DNA of 64,000 nt from PALSA-1353 sp050012375 (GTDB lineage Bacteria > Planctomycetota > Phycisphaerae > Tepidisphaerales > Tepidisphaeraceae): positions 1 to 64,000 of the forward strand of contig JBEKHH010000001.1 in NCBI GenBank assembly GCA_050012375.1. Direction: 5' to 3'. Position numbers and translations under genes: made by a program. This document shows, one piece after another, positions 34,066 to 42,414 of the stretch. The notes below the pieces were generated by a model. That model made no database searches. It was not told where the DNA came from and saw only the letters and a program-made list of their open reading frames with translations. The number at the start of each line of letters is the position of its first letter. Position 1 is the first letter of the stretch.

Positions 34066-36945
34066 TTGGCAAAAGGCATTCGAGTCAACCTGCTGGCCAA
34101 GGAACTTGGCATCGAGAGCAAGGCCATCCTTCAGAAGCTGAAGGAAGAAGGCCTTGGCGCTGCCGCACCTAACCACATGAGCACGATACCGCTCGGATTG
34201 GCCGAGTCCGTGCGCGAGTGGTTCAGCACCGGCCAACACACCGGCGGCGGCACGGCCGTGGAGACCGCGCCGCACGTGGAAGTTGCCAAGCCCAAGACGC
34301 GTCGCGCCAAGAAGACCGAGAAACCGCTTGCGCCGCCGGAGGCCGCGACCGAAGTTGCCAAGGCCCCGGCCCCCGCCATCCCCGCGCCGGTTGTCCCGCC
34401 GGCCCCGGTGGTTCCCGAAGCTGAGCCGGAGATCAAAAAACCCGTCGCGCCGAAGGCGCCCCACAAGGCGAAGGCGCCTCCCGCCCCCAAGGCCCCTCCC
34501 GCGCAGGTGGAGGTTGCTGTCGCTCCGCCGCCGGAGATGCCGCCGCCGGAGCCCCCGGTTGTCCCGGCCGTTGCGCCGCCGCCCGCCGCCCCGCTTAAGC
34601 CGACGGCCTCCGTTCCACCCCCAGGCCCCGCCGCCCCTCCGGCCGCTGGCGCGCCCGGAACCGAACACATTCGCCCGACGCGTCCGACCGTGACCCTGGC
34701 CAGCCGTGCCGCCGCCCATCACGCTCCCGTCCGCAAGCCGGTCGTGCAGGCCCCGCAGCTCACCACGCTCCAGCCGGCGAAAATACAGGGACCGCGCGTT
34801 GTTCGTATCGAGAAACAAGAAGAGACCGTGCAGCGTGGGCCGCGACCTGCCCCGCGCCCCGCCGCCGCAGAGTCCCCCGACATCACCACCCCCGCCGGCC
34901 CGCGCACCGGGCGCGGCGTCAAGGCCGTCGACGAGGATGAGGAAGAAACCAAGAAAAAAGCCGCCAAGAAGGGGGCCAGCCTTTCCAGCCGTCGCCGCGG
35001 CGTGGACGGTCGCCGTGGCGAAGCCATGGAAAAGCTCAAGGAATTCACCGATGCCGACCTCATCGCCCGCCGCGATGCCCTCAACGCCGCCGCCACTTCC
35101 AGAAACGTATTCGACAACCATCTTCGACAGATCGAGAGACGCGGCACGCACACCCAGGCCAAGCCCATCACCCAACGCGGCGAGCCGGTCGCCATCGACG
35201 ACCCGGTGACCGTTCGCTCTCTCTCGGCAGCCCTGGGCGTCAAGACCAACGACGTCATCGGCAAGCTGATGAAAAGCGGCGTGTTCGCCACCGTCAACCA
35301 GGCCCTGGATCACGAGGCGGCCAAGACGTTGGCGCTGGAATTCGGCATCGAGCTTCAGATCGCCCAGCAGGCAACGCTGGAAGAAATCCTCATCGGGGAG
35401 ATCGAAGTCCGCGAGCAGGACCCCGCCAAATTGCAAATCCGGCCCCCGGTCGTCACCATCCTCGGCCACGTCGATCACGGCAAAACATCGCTGCTGGACA
35501 AGATCCGCAACGCCAACGTGGCCGCGGGCGAGGCCGGCGGAATCACCCAGCACACCGCGGCCTGGATGGTGCAGCTTGGCGCAAAACGCGTCACCTTCAT
35601 CGATACCCCCGGACACCAGGCCTTCACCGCCATGCGCGCCCGCGGCGCTAACATGACCGATGTCGTTGTCCTCGTCGTTTCCGCGGCCGAGGGCGTGCAG
35701 CCTCAGACCGTCGAATCCATCAATCACGCCCGCGCCGCCGGAGTGCCGATCGTCGTCGCCCTCAACAAGATCGACCGCTCCGATGCCAATCCCGACATGG
35801 TGCTTGGACAGCTTGCCAAAGAAGGTCTTAATCCCGTCGAGTGGGGCGGCGACACCGAAGTCATTCGCACCAGCGCCACCACAGGCCAGGGGATCCCCGA
35901 ATTGATTGAGATTCTCGATCTGCAAAGCCAGATCATGGAATTGAAGGCCGATCCCACCGCCCCGGCGCGCGGCACCGTCATCGAAAGCCAGATGAACGAA
36001 GGCCTCGGCCCCGTCGCCACGGTCCTGGTCCAGAATGGGACGCTGAAAGTCGGCGATATCGGCCTGGCCGGATCCGGCTTCGGGCGCATTCGCTCTCTGG
36101 TCAATGGCCGGGGCGAGATGATTCAGGAGGCCGGCCCCAGCACGCCGGTCACCGTCAGCGGGCTGAGCGAATTGCCCCAGTCGGGCGACAAGTTCTACGC
36201 CATGGAAGACATCGAACGCGCCCGCGCCACCGCCGAGGAACGCCAGTCGCGCCGCCGCCAGAGCAGCCTGGCCGGGTCCAACCGCGTCACCCTCGACAAC
36301 CTGTTCGATTCCATGAAGGCCGAGGAGATCAAGACCATCAACCTGATCATCAAGGGCGACGTGCAAGGCTCAGTCGAAACCCTCGCCAAAACCGTCACCG
36401 ACGCCAACACCTCCGAGGTCCGCGTGCGCGTCATCCACAGCGCCGTCGGCGGGATCAACGAAAGCGATGTGGAACTCGCCGACGCCTCCAAGGCCGTCAT
36501 CATCGGCTTCCAGGTCGTCCCCGACGAGGCGGCCCGTCAGGCGGCCGAGCAACGCCGCGTCGAAATCCGCCTTTACCGCATTATTTACGAGATATTCGAT
36601 GATTTGAAGAAGGCCCTCTCCGGCCTTCTCGAGCCGGAAATCCGCGAAAAGCTCCACGGACACGCCGAAATCCGCAAGATCTACAAGGTTTCCAAGATCG
36701 GCAACGTGGCCGGCTGTTTCGTCACCGACGGGCACCTTCAGCGCGGAAGCAAAATCCGCCTGACCCGCGACGGCGTCGTCATCACCGAGGACCTCTCCCT
36801 CGAATCCCTCAAGCGGCTCAAGGACGATGTCAAGGAGGTCAAGGCCGGCTTCGAATGCGGTCTCAAAATCAGCGGGTATGACGACATTAAGATCGGCGAC
36901 ATTCTGGAAGCGTATGTCCGCGAAACTTTCCAGCGAACGCTGTGA
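34066..36945 (+). CDS. infB: Translation initiation factor IF-2
   Basis: GTPase that brings initiator fMet-tRNA to the 30S subunit. The 959-residue chain has an N-terminal IF2N motif (about 3-55, RVNLLAKELGIESKAILQKL), a very long Pro/Ala-rich linker (about 75-260), a second IF2N region (about 385-440), the G domain (about 460-630; GHVDHGKTSLL, DTPGHQAF, NKID) and the EF-Tu-like domains II-IV to the end. The start is TTG 34066 with GGAG eight bases upstream. It is followed by DUF503 after 6 bp. Confidence 0.97.
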   Translation: MAKGIRVNLLAKELGIESKAILQKLKEEGLGAAAPNHMSTIPLGLAESVREWFSTGQHTGGGTAVETAPHVEVAKPKTRRAKKTEKPLAPPEAATEVAKAPAPAIPAPVVPPAPVVPEAEPEIKKPVAPKAPHKAKAPPAPKAPPAQVEVAVAPPPEMPPPEPPVVPAVAPPPAAPLKPTASVPPPGPAAPPAAGAPGTEHIRPTRPTVTLASRAAAHHAPVRKPVVQAPQLTTLQPAKIQGPRVVRIEKQEETVQRGPRPAPRPAAAESPDITTPAGPRTGRGVKAVDEDEEETKKKAAKKGASLSSRRRGVDGRRGEAMEKLKEFTDADLIARRDALNAAATSRNVFDNHLRQIERRGTHTQAKPITQRGEPVAIDDPVTVRSLSAALGVKTNDVIGKLMKSGVFATVNQALDHEAAKTLALEFGIELQIAQQATLEEILIGEIEVREQDPAKLQIRPPVVTILGHVDHGKTSLLDKIRNANVAAGEAGGITQHTAAWMVQLGAKRVTFIDTPGHQAFTAMRARGANMTDVVVLVVSAAEGVQPQTVESINHARAAGVPIVVALNKIDRSDANPDMVLGQLAKEGLNPVEWGGDTEVIRTSATTGQGIPELIEILDLQSQIMELKADPTAPARGTVIESQMNEGLGPVATVLVQNGTLKVGDIGLAGSGFGRIRSLVNGRGEMIQEAGPSTPVTVSGLSELPQSGDKFYAMEDIERARATAEERQSRRRQSSLAGSNRVTLDNLFDSMKAEEIKTINLIIKGDVQGSVETLAKTVTDANTSEVRVRVIHSAVGGINESDVELADASKAVIIGFQVVPDEAARQAAEQRRVEIRLYRIIYEIFDDLKKALSGLLEPEIREKLHGHAEIRKIYKVSKIGNVAGCFVTDGHLQRGSKIRLTRDGVVITEDLSLESLKRLKDDVKEVKAGFECGLKISGYDDIKIGDILEAYVRETFQRTL

Positions 36946-36951
36946 TAAAGC

Positions 36952-37233
36952 GTGAAGATCGGCGTGCTGCAAATCGAGATTGCCATTACCGATGCGATGT
37001 CCCTCAAGGACAAACGCCGCGTGGTCAAGAGCATCAAGGACCGGATCGCGCACGCGCACAATGTTTCCATCGCCGAGGTCGGGGCCTTGGACGAGCATCG
37101 CCGGTCGATCCTCGGCATGGCCATGGTGAGCAACGACGGCCGGTATGTGGAAGGGGCGCTCAGCAAGTTGGTTGATTTCGTGCGGTCGGTGCCGCAGGTG
37201 TCGCTGGTGGACTATCAGATAGAGTTGTTGTGA
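36952..37233 (+). CDS. DUF503 family protein (YlxP-like)
   Basis: A 93-residue protein matching DUF503/YlxP: MKIGVLQIEIAITDAMSLKD, KRRVVKSIKDRI, then VGALDEHRRSILGMAMVSND. Its place between infB and rbfA is the conserved one, which suggests a role in ribosome maturation or 30S assembly, although the function is not firmly known. The start is GTG 36952, six bp after the infB stop. The order infB-DUF503-rbfA is found in many Gram-positives and planctomycetes. Confidence 0.92.
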   Translation: MKIGVLQIEIAITDAMSLKDKRRVVKSIKDRIAHAHNVSIAEVGALDEHRRSILGMAMVSNDGRYVEGALSKLVDFVRSVPQVSLVDYQIELL

Positions 37234-37240
37234 GGACCCC

Positions 37241-37633
37241 ATGTCCCGTCGAACCGAACGATTGGCCAGCACGATTCAGCAGGAACTCGCCCAGATCATC
37301 CTGCGGGACCTGAACGATCCCCGGCTCACCGGCATGCCCAGCATCACCCGCGTGAAGGTCAGCCCGGACCTGTCCGTGGCCGATGTTTATGTGACCATCA
37401 TGGGCACCGACGGCCAGAAGACCGCCGCCCTGAACGCGCTTCGTCATTCCGCCGGGCTGATGCGAACCAAGCTGACGCATTCCCTCACCCTGCGCGTCGC
37501 TCCGTATGTGAAGTTCCATCTGGATGAAGACCTGAAAAAAGAACTCGAACTTCTGGAAGTGCTTCGCAAAGTCTCCGAGGAAAACGCCGAGCTGGATCGC
37601 CGCCGCTCGGCCAATGGCACAGGACCCGAATGA
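37241..37633 (+). CDS. rbfA: 30S ribosome-binding factor RbfA
   Basis: Late 30S maturation factor that binds near helix 1/28 of 16S rRNA; KH-fold. The 130 residues contain RLASTIQQELAQIILRDLND, PRLTGMPSITRVKVSPDLSV, then VADVYVTIMG and the C-terminal YVKFHLDED. ATG 37241 is seven bp after DUF503. Its last codons overlap the next gene (ATGA). Operon: nusA-infB-DUF503-rbfA. Confidence 0.95.
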   Translation: MSRRTERLASTIQQELAQIILRDLNDPRLTGMPSITRVKVSPDLSVADVYVTIMGTDGQKTAALNALRHSAGLMRTKLTHSLTLRVAPYVKFHLDEDLKKELELLEVLRKVSEENAELDRRRSANGTGPE

Positions 37634-38256
37634 AAAACGCCGGCAAACACAGCGACGAATTGAGGCAATTGTTCAAGCGCCTTTTGCGCGAGGGCAAGCC
37701 TGAGCCTCGCCAGACCCTCGAGCCGCTCGAAGCCCTCGTGCGCGGAGCCATGAGCTACGACGTCACCGATTCCCGCGCCGCCGATGCCATGAAGGCCATC
37801 AACAAGGAGTTCGTCGATCTCAACGAGCTGCGCGTCGCCACCGACCTGGAAGTCCACGAGATGCTCGGTGTGCGATATCCCGCCATCGAGGAGCGCGTGG
37901 CCATGATCACCCAATGCCTCAACGCCATTTTCGAGCGCGAGCAGACCATGAGCCTCGACCGGCTCAAGGCCGTGAGCAAGCGCGAATCGCGGCAGTTCCT
38001 CCGCGAACTCCCCGGCATTCATCCCTTCGTCGAGGCCTTCATCATGCTTCTCGCCTTCGACGGCAATGCCTTTCCTCTCGATGAAGAGATGCTTTCCTAT
38101 CTCCGCGAACAGGAAATCATCGACGAGGAAACCAAGCTTCCCGAGGCCCAGCGATTCCTGGAAAATCACGTCAAGGGCGAGGACATTTACGACTGTTACA
38201 TGCTGCTGCGAAAGGCGGCCCAGAGCGACGGAGCCAAAAAGAAAGCAAAGTCATGA
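37630..38256 (+). CDS. Endonuclease III-like (HhH-GPD fold) protein lacking the catalytic lysine
   Basis: A 208-residue helical protein. Its second half, LRELPGIHPFVEAFIMLLAF then AFPLDEEMLSYLREQ, aligns with the helix-hairpin-helix and GPD region of endonuclease III (LPGVGRKTANVVL...VDTH). The aspartate (LD) is kept, but the position of the catalytic lysine (K in GRKTA) is F (HPFVEA), and there is no iron-sulfur cysteine cluster. So it is unlikely to be an active glycosylase/lyase and may only bind DNA or RNA. Overlaps rbfA upstream (ATGA) and hisG downstream (ATGA). This inference needs a profile search. Confidence 0.65.
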   Translation: MKNAGKHSDELRQLFKRLLREGKPEPRQTLEPLEALVRGAMSYDVTDSRAADAMKAINKEFVDLNELRVATDLEVHEMLGVRYPAIEERVAMITQCLNAIFEREQTMSLDRLKAVSKRESRQFLRELPGIHPFVEAFIMLLAFDGNAFPLDEEMLSYLREQEIIDEETKLPEAQRFLENHVKGEDIYDCYMLLRKAAQSDGAKKKAKS

Positions 38257-39146
38257 CCGAGCGCCTGCCGACCAGCACGCTAAGACTCGGGCTTCCCAGC
38301 GGAAGCCTCCAGCAATCCACGATCGACCTGTTCGCTCGCGCCGGCTATCGCATCAACCTCGCCGAGCGCAGCGTCTTTCCAGGCATCGACGATGACAAGC
38401 TCTCCGCCGTCTTTTTTCGCGCCCAGGAGATCAGCCGCTACGTCGTGGACAACATCATCGATTGCGGGCTGACCGGCTACGATTACGTCGTCGAGAACGG
38501 CAACGAAAAAGACGTCGTGGAAATTTGCGAGCTCACCTACTCCCGCGCCACCGGCAATCCCTATCGCTGGGTCCTGGCCGTTCCGGAGGAAAGCCCCATT
38601 CGCCGCCCGGAAGATCTGGCCGGCAAAATCGTCGCGACGGAACTGGTCAATACCACGCGCCGCTGGTTCGCCGCCAGGAATATCAATGTCACCGTCGAAT
38701 TCTCCTGGGGAACCACCGAGATCAAGGCCCGGCTGCTCGACGCGATCGTCGAGGGGACCGAAACCGGCAATTCCCTGCGGGCCAACAATCTCCGAATCGT
38801 CGATACCCTGCTGAGCAGCACCACCCGTTTCGTCGCCAATAAATCCGCCTGGGAAATTCCATGGAAGCGCGAAAAAATGGAAAACATCGCCATGCTCTTG
38901 AAGGGCGCCATCGAAGCCAGGGCCAAGGTCGGCCTGAAAATGAACGTCCCGGAGGATCGTCTCGCCGAGGTCGTCGCATTTCTGCCCGCGGAAAAAAGCC
39001 CCACCGTCAGCCGCCTGGCCGACAAAGCCTGGGTCGCGGTGGAAGTCATCCTGGAGGAAAAGCAGGAGCGCGAACTGATTCCCCGTCTGAAGCGTGCCGG
39101 CGCGACAGGAATCATCACGTACCCCCTGAACAAGGTGATCCCCTAA
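38253..39146 (+). CDS. hisG: ATP phosphoribosyltransferase, long form
   Basis: First step of histidine synthesis: ATP + PRPP to phosphoribosyl-ATP. The 297 residues are of the long HisG_L type, with a C-terminal ACT-like regulatory domain (about 220-295). Visible signatures: LRLGLPSGSLQQSTIDLFAR, GLTGYDYVVENG, VATELVNTTRRWF and, in the PRPP loop, EGTETGNSLRANN. Starts by overlapping the endonuclease-III-like gene. No other his gene is near, so histidine synthesis is scattered. Confidence 0.95.
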   Translation: MTERLPTSTLRLGLPSGSLQQSTIDLFARAGYRINLAERSVFPGIDDDKLSAVFFRAQEISRYVVDNIIDCGLTGYDYVVENGNEKDVVEICELTYSRATGNPYRWVLAVPEESPIRRPEDLAGKIVATELVNTTRRWFAARNINVTVEFSWGTTEIKARLLDAIVEGTETGNSLRANNLRIVDTLLSSTTRFVANKSAWEIPWKREKMENIAMLLKGAIEARAKVGLKMNVPEDRLAEVVAFLPAEKSPTVSRLADKAWVAVEVILEEKQERELIPRLKRAGATGIITYPLNKVIP

Positions 39147-39194
39147 CCCACGAAAAAGGAAACGATGATTTCGCAGACCGATTTTCGACTTCCA

Positions 39195-39286
39195 TTTAGC
39201 CCGGCGTGAACACACGCCGGGCGTATCCCGGCTGCGTGAGCACACGCCGGGCCGTACGCCGGACGGCAAGCACACGCCGTCCCCCA
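39195..39286. repeat. Cluster of TTTAGCC-family palindromes upstream of yebC
   Basis: TTTAGCCCGGCGTGAACACA leads into CGCCGGGC, then two more related units (CCCGGCTGCGTGAGCACACG and a diverged third). The three hairpins end 12 bp before the yebC ATG. Confidence 0.8.
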
Positions 39287-39297
39287 AAAGGTGCACC

Positions 39298-40032
39298 ATG
39301 TCAGGCCACAGTCACTGGGCGAAGATCAAGCGGGCCAAGGGCGCCACCGACGCCAAGCGCGGCAAGGTCTGGAGCAAGATCGCCCGCAAGATCATCATCG
39401 CGGCCCGCAACGGCGGCGATCCACGCGACAATCTTTCCCTTCGATACACCATCGACGAGGCCAAGGCCGCCAACATGCCCAAGGAAACCATCGAAAAAGC
39501 CATCCTCAAGGGCACCGGCGAGCTGGGCGGCGAAAATTACGAATCGGTCGTTTACGAGGGCTACGCTCCCGGCGGCGTCGCCATTCTGATCGATGCCCTG
39601 ACCAACAACCGCTCCCGCACCGCCCCGGAATTGCGCTCCATCTTCGAAAAGCACGGCGGAAACTTCGCCAGCGCCGGCTCGGTCTCCTTCCAATTCGTCA
39701 AGCAGGGGATCATCAGCATAAAAGCTTCGTCAACCAACGAAGACAAACTGCTGGACCTGGGTTTGGAAGCCGGGGCCGAGGATGTCCAAAATGAGGGCGA
39801 AGGTTTCAACGTGATTACTTCCCCAGTAAATTATTTGAAGGTGAAGGACGCCATCGCCGCCGCCAATATTGCCATCGAGGGTTCGGAGATCACCCACCTT
39901 CCTATCAGCACGATTCCGATCGATGCCGAAAGGGCGCAGAAGCTGCTGAAGCTGATCGATGCCTTGGAAGACAACGACGACGTGCAGAGCGTCAGCCACA
40001 ACGCCGAGATTCCCGAGGGCGTCTCCGTTTGA
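39298..40032 (+). CDS. yebC: YebC/PmpR-family transcription or translation regulator
   Basis: A 244-residue YebC/TACO1 protein, opening MSGHSHWAKIKRAKGATDAK and KVWSKIARKIIIAARNGG. Family members bind DNA or assist translation of proline-rich stretches; both activities are reported. Three domains as usual (about 1-80, 80-130/205-244 and 130-205), with MPKETIEKAILKGTGE and VYEGYAPGGVAILIDALT. AAAGG lies seven bases before ATG 39298. A short, slightly diverged copy of its last 11 codons lies at 40208-40243. ruvC is not adjacent. Confidence 0.95.
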   Translation: MSGHSHWAKIKRAKGATDAKRGKVWSKIARKIIIAARNGGDPRDNLSLRYTIDEAKAANMPKETIEKAILKGTGELGGENYESVVYEGYAPGGVAILIDALTNNRSRTAPELRSIFEKHGGNFASAGSVSFQFVKQGIISIKASSTNEDKLLDLGLEAGAEDVQNEGEGFNVITSPVNYLKVKDAIAAANIAIEGSEITHLPISTIPIDAERAQKLLKLIDALEDNDDVQSVSHNAEIPEGVSV

Positions 40033-40094
40033 TCTTCTATTGCCGCAAAAAGTGTAACCTACCGCCGCAAATGCAGACGCTCGCGAATAACCCC

Positions 40095-40124
40095 ATTTAG
40101 CCAGGCGTGAATACACGCCTGGGC
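40095..40124. repeat. TTTAGCC-family palindrome
   Basis: TTTAGCCAGGCGTGAATACA then CGCCTGGGC; the outer stem differs from the 39195 copy by a compensatory base change (C to A against G to T), which keeps pairing. Confidence 0.85.
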
Positions 40125-40161
40125 CTTTCGCCGATATAATGCAGAGGGAGCAAAGTCCAAT

Positions 40162-40243
40162 ATGCGCACTATCGATGTTCACGATCTTCCCGAACCGGTG
40201 GCGAAGCCACAACGCCGAGATTCCTGAAGGCGTATCCGTATAG
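40162..40243 (+). pseudogene. Chimeric relic: antitoxin-like gene start joined to a copy of the yebC 3' end
   Basis: An ATG at 40162 with AGGGAG and a TATAAT-like box (40134-40139) upstream encodes MRTIDVHDLPEPVAK, like the opening of Phd/MazE-type antitoxins. At about 40206 the DNA switches to a copy of the yebC end (reading HNAEIPEGVSV then a stop at 40241, in another frame). As a result the antitoxin frame ends at 40227 after 21 codons. The yebC-derived segment matches 40000-40032 with four or five changes. Probably the scar of a recombination between the two at a short shared sequence. Confidence 0.75.
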
Positions 40244-40250
40244 GCGCGGG

Positions 40251-41921
40251 ATGACTCCGGCCCAAATCCATCAGGCCATTCAAGCCGCACTCGCCAACCA
40301 GCGGGCCGGAAAAATCGCCCAAGCCGAGGAACTATGCCGAGGCGTGCTCGCCGCCCGCCCCGACTCCGCCGATGCCCTGCACCTGCTGGGCACTCTCAAC
40401 GCCCAGCGCGGCCAGATGGACGCCGCCATCGAGCTGATCCAACGGGCCATCGCCATCAGCCCCATCGTCCCCGACTACCACTCCAACCTCGCCCTCATCC
40501 TCCACCAAACCGGACGCGCCGACGAAGCAATCGCCGCCGCCCAACAGGCCGTCAAACTCAAACCCGATTTCGCCGCCGCCCATTTCAACCTCGCAAGATG
40601 GCTCCACGAAGAATCGCGCCTCGACGAAGCCCTCGCCGCTTATCGCCAAGCCACACGATTCGATCCTCGCCATGTCCTGGCTCATAACAACCTCGGCATC
40701 GCCCTCCGCGAAAAAGGTCTGTTCGACCAGGCCATCGCCTCCTTTCGCCAGGCCCTCTCGCTCAGGCCCGACCTCGCCGAGATTCAAAACAATCTCGCCA
40801 ACGCACTCCGCGACAACGGCTCACCCCATGAAGCCATCGACCTTTACCATCGCGCCCTTGCCCTCCGGCCCGATCTGGCCGTCACCCACAACAATCTCGG
40901 CATCGCTTTCTACAACACCTGCCAGCCGGATCAGGCCATCGCCGCCTACCGCCAGGCCCTGCAACTCGCCCCCGATTACGCCGAGGTGCATCACAACCTC
41001 GCCACCGCATTTCTAATCAAGGGCGATTTCAACCACGGCCTGCCCGAATACGAATGGCGCTGGCGCTGGAAGGGAATGGCCCCCCAGCGCCCCGAATATT
41101 CCAAACCCCGCTGCGAGGCCGCCGCTTTCAATGGCAAAACGATCCTCCTCCATTTCGAAGCCGGCTTCGGCGACACCATCCAGTTCGTGCGCTACGCCCC
41201 GATGGTCGCCGCACGCGGCGCAAGAGTCATCCTCGATTGCCAGCCGGAATTGATCCGCCTGCTGCGGACGTTACCCGGCATAGACCAATTAGTCCCCGCC
41301 GGCGCGCCCCTTCCACCCTTCGACGAACGCTGCGGCCTGCTCAGCCTCCCCCTGGTATTCGGCACAACCTTGGAATCGATCCCCGCCCCCATCCCATATC
41401 TAAAACCAGACCCGGAGCTGACCGCCAAATGGGCCGATCGATTGCCCCCCTCCGGCGAACTAAAAGTCGGCATAGTCTGGGCCGGCAACCCGATTCACAC
41501 AAAAGACCGCACCCGCTCGCTGCGCCTTTCGATGCTGGCCCCCCTCGCCAAAGTCCCCCGCATACAATTTTACAATCTGCAAAAAGGCCCATCCGCCGCC
41601 CAATTAACCGATTCGCCGCACCCGTTGCACCTGATTGACTTCGCGCCCGAGCTAACTGATTTCGCCGACACCGCCGCCCTGATCGCGAACCTCGATTTGG
41701 TCATTGCATCCGACACCGCCGTAGCCCACCTCGCCGGCGCCATTGGCAAACCCCTTTGGCTCCTACTTCCCTTCGCCCCCGACTGGCGTTGGCTGCTCAA
41801 CCGCGACGACACGCCGTGGTATCCCACCATGCGACTGTTCCGCCAATCAACTCTAGGAGATTGGCCCGGCGTGATGGAGCGCGTCGCCCAGGCCCTGCGA
41901 GATGCCGGCAAAGAATCCTAA
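40251..41921 (+). CDS. TPR-repeat protein with C-terminal glycosyltransferase-like domain
   Basis: A 556-residue cytoplasmic protein. Residues about 5-265 form seven or so TPR units with the WNLA/NNLG pattern (HNNLGIALREKGLFDQAIAS; HHNLATAFLIKGDFNHGL). The C-terminal half (about 290-550) resembles GT9/heptosyltransferase-like or GT41-type domains: HFEAGFGDTIQFVRYAPMVA, VGIVWAGNPIHTKDRTRS, then DLVIASDTAVAHLAGAIGKP. Similar TPR-GT proteins are numerous in planctomycetes. The target may be a protein or a cell-surface glycan; unknown. ATG 40251 is 8 bp after the relic's stop. Confidence 0.87.
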   Translation: MTPAQIHQAIQAALANQRAGKIAQAEELCRGVLAARPDSADALHLLGTLNAQRGQMDAAIELIQRAIAISPIVPDYHSNLALILHQTGRADEAIAAAQQAVKLKPDFAAAHFNLARWLHEESRLDEALAAYRQATRFDPRHVLAHNNLGIALREKGLFDQAIASFRQALSLRPDLAEIQNNLANALRDNGSPHEAIDLYHRALALRPDLAVTHNNLGIAFYNTCQPDQAIAAYRQALQLAPDYAEVHHNLATAFLIKGDFNHGLPEYEWRWRWKGMAPQRPEYSKPRCEAAAFNGKTILLHFEAGFGDTIQFVRYAPMVAARGARVILDCQPELIRLLRTLPGIDQLVPAGAPLPPFDERCGLLSLPLVFGTTLESIPAPIPYLKPDPELTAKWADRLPPSGELKVGIVWAGNPIHTKDRTRSLRLSMLAPLAKVPRIQFYNLQKGPSAAQLTDSPHPLHLIDFAPELTDFADTAALIANLDLVIASDTAVAHLAGAIGKPLWLLLPFAPDWRWLLNRDDTPWYPTMRLFRQSTLGDWPGVMERVAQALRDAGKES

Positions 41922-41959
41922 TCACGGATAGAAAAATCAGACGCACCCCGCTAACCCCA

Positions 41960-41987
41960 TTTAGCCCGGCGTGAACACACGCCGGGC
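41960..41987. repeat. TTTAGCC-family palindrome
   Basis: Essentially identical to the 39195 copy: TTTAGCCCGGCGTGAACACA followed by CGCCGGGCC. It lies between the TPR gene and the convergent XRE gene. Confidence 0.85.
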
Positions 41988-42014
41988 CTTACGCCGCCCC
42001 TTGCAATACGACAT

Positions 42015-42353
42015 TCACCCCGCCCGCAGCAAGCTCTTCCCATTCTCCGGCACCAACTCAATCCGCAGCGTCGCATGCAGGGCTTTCGCAATCCGTCTCA
42101 GCGTTTCCACCGAATGGCCGGCGTAGTCCGCGTCTTCAATCCTGCTAATTTGAGAGGGCTGGGTGCCGATGCGTTTCGCGAGTTCAGCCTGCGTCAAACC
42201 AGCGGCCTCGCGCAAAACGCGAATCCTGTCCCCCAAGGCCAGGGCAGCCATGGTTGCTTGCGCCTCGGCCAGACGTTCTTTGGGCTTCCCGTGGTAATAC
42301 CGCCTATAGAGGATTTCGCTGGAGGTTCCTGAAGATTTGCGTCTTTTCGCCAC
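42015..42353 (-). CDS. XRE-family HTH regulator (HigA/antitoxin-like)
   Basis: A 112-residue protein with a basic N-terminus (MAKRRKSSGTSSEILYRRYY), and a Cro/C1-type HTH in residues about 40-90: IRVLREAAGLTQAELAKRIG then QPSQISRIEDADY. The C-terminal tail (ALHATLRIELVPE) is like that of HigA-type antitoxins. The HEPN-like gene lies 61 bp upstream on the same strand. No small RelE/HigB gene is adjacent, so the HEPN protein is the natural candidate partner. It converges on the TPR gene. Confidence 0.82.
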   Translation of the reverse strand: MAKRRKSSGTSSEILYRRYYHGKPKERLAEAQATMAALALGDRIRVLREAAGLTQAELAKRIGTQPSQISRIEDADYAGHSVETLRRIAKALHATLRIELVPENGKSLLRAG

Positions 42354-42414
42354 GTCGTCCTTTTGTTAGGCGCTGACGAAGCTCCAAAAATCGAGCCTTG
42401 AAAATGACAACCTC

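Noticed and set aside
33472..36366. 964-codon open frame on the minus strand
   Set aside because: It lies opposite nusA and infB; the protein is low-complexity with no motif, and the + strand frames are clear nusA and infB. High GC creates long antisense frames.
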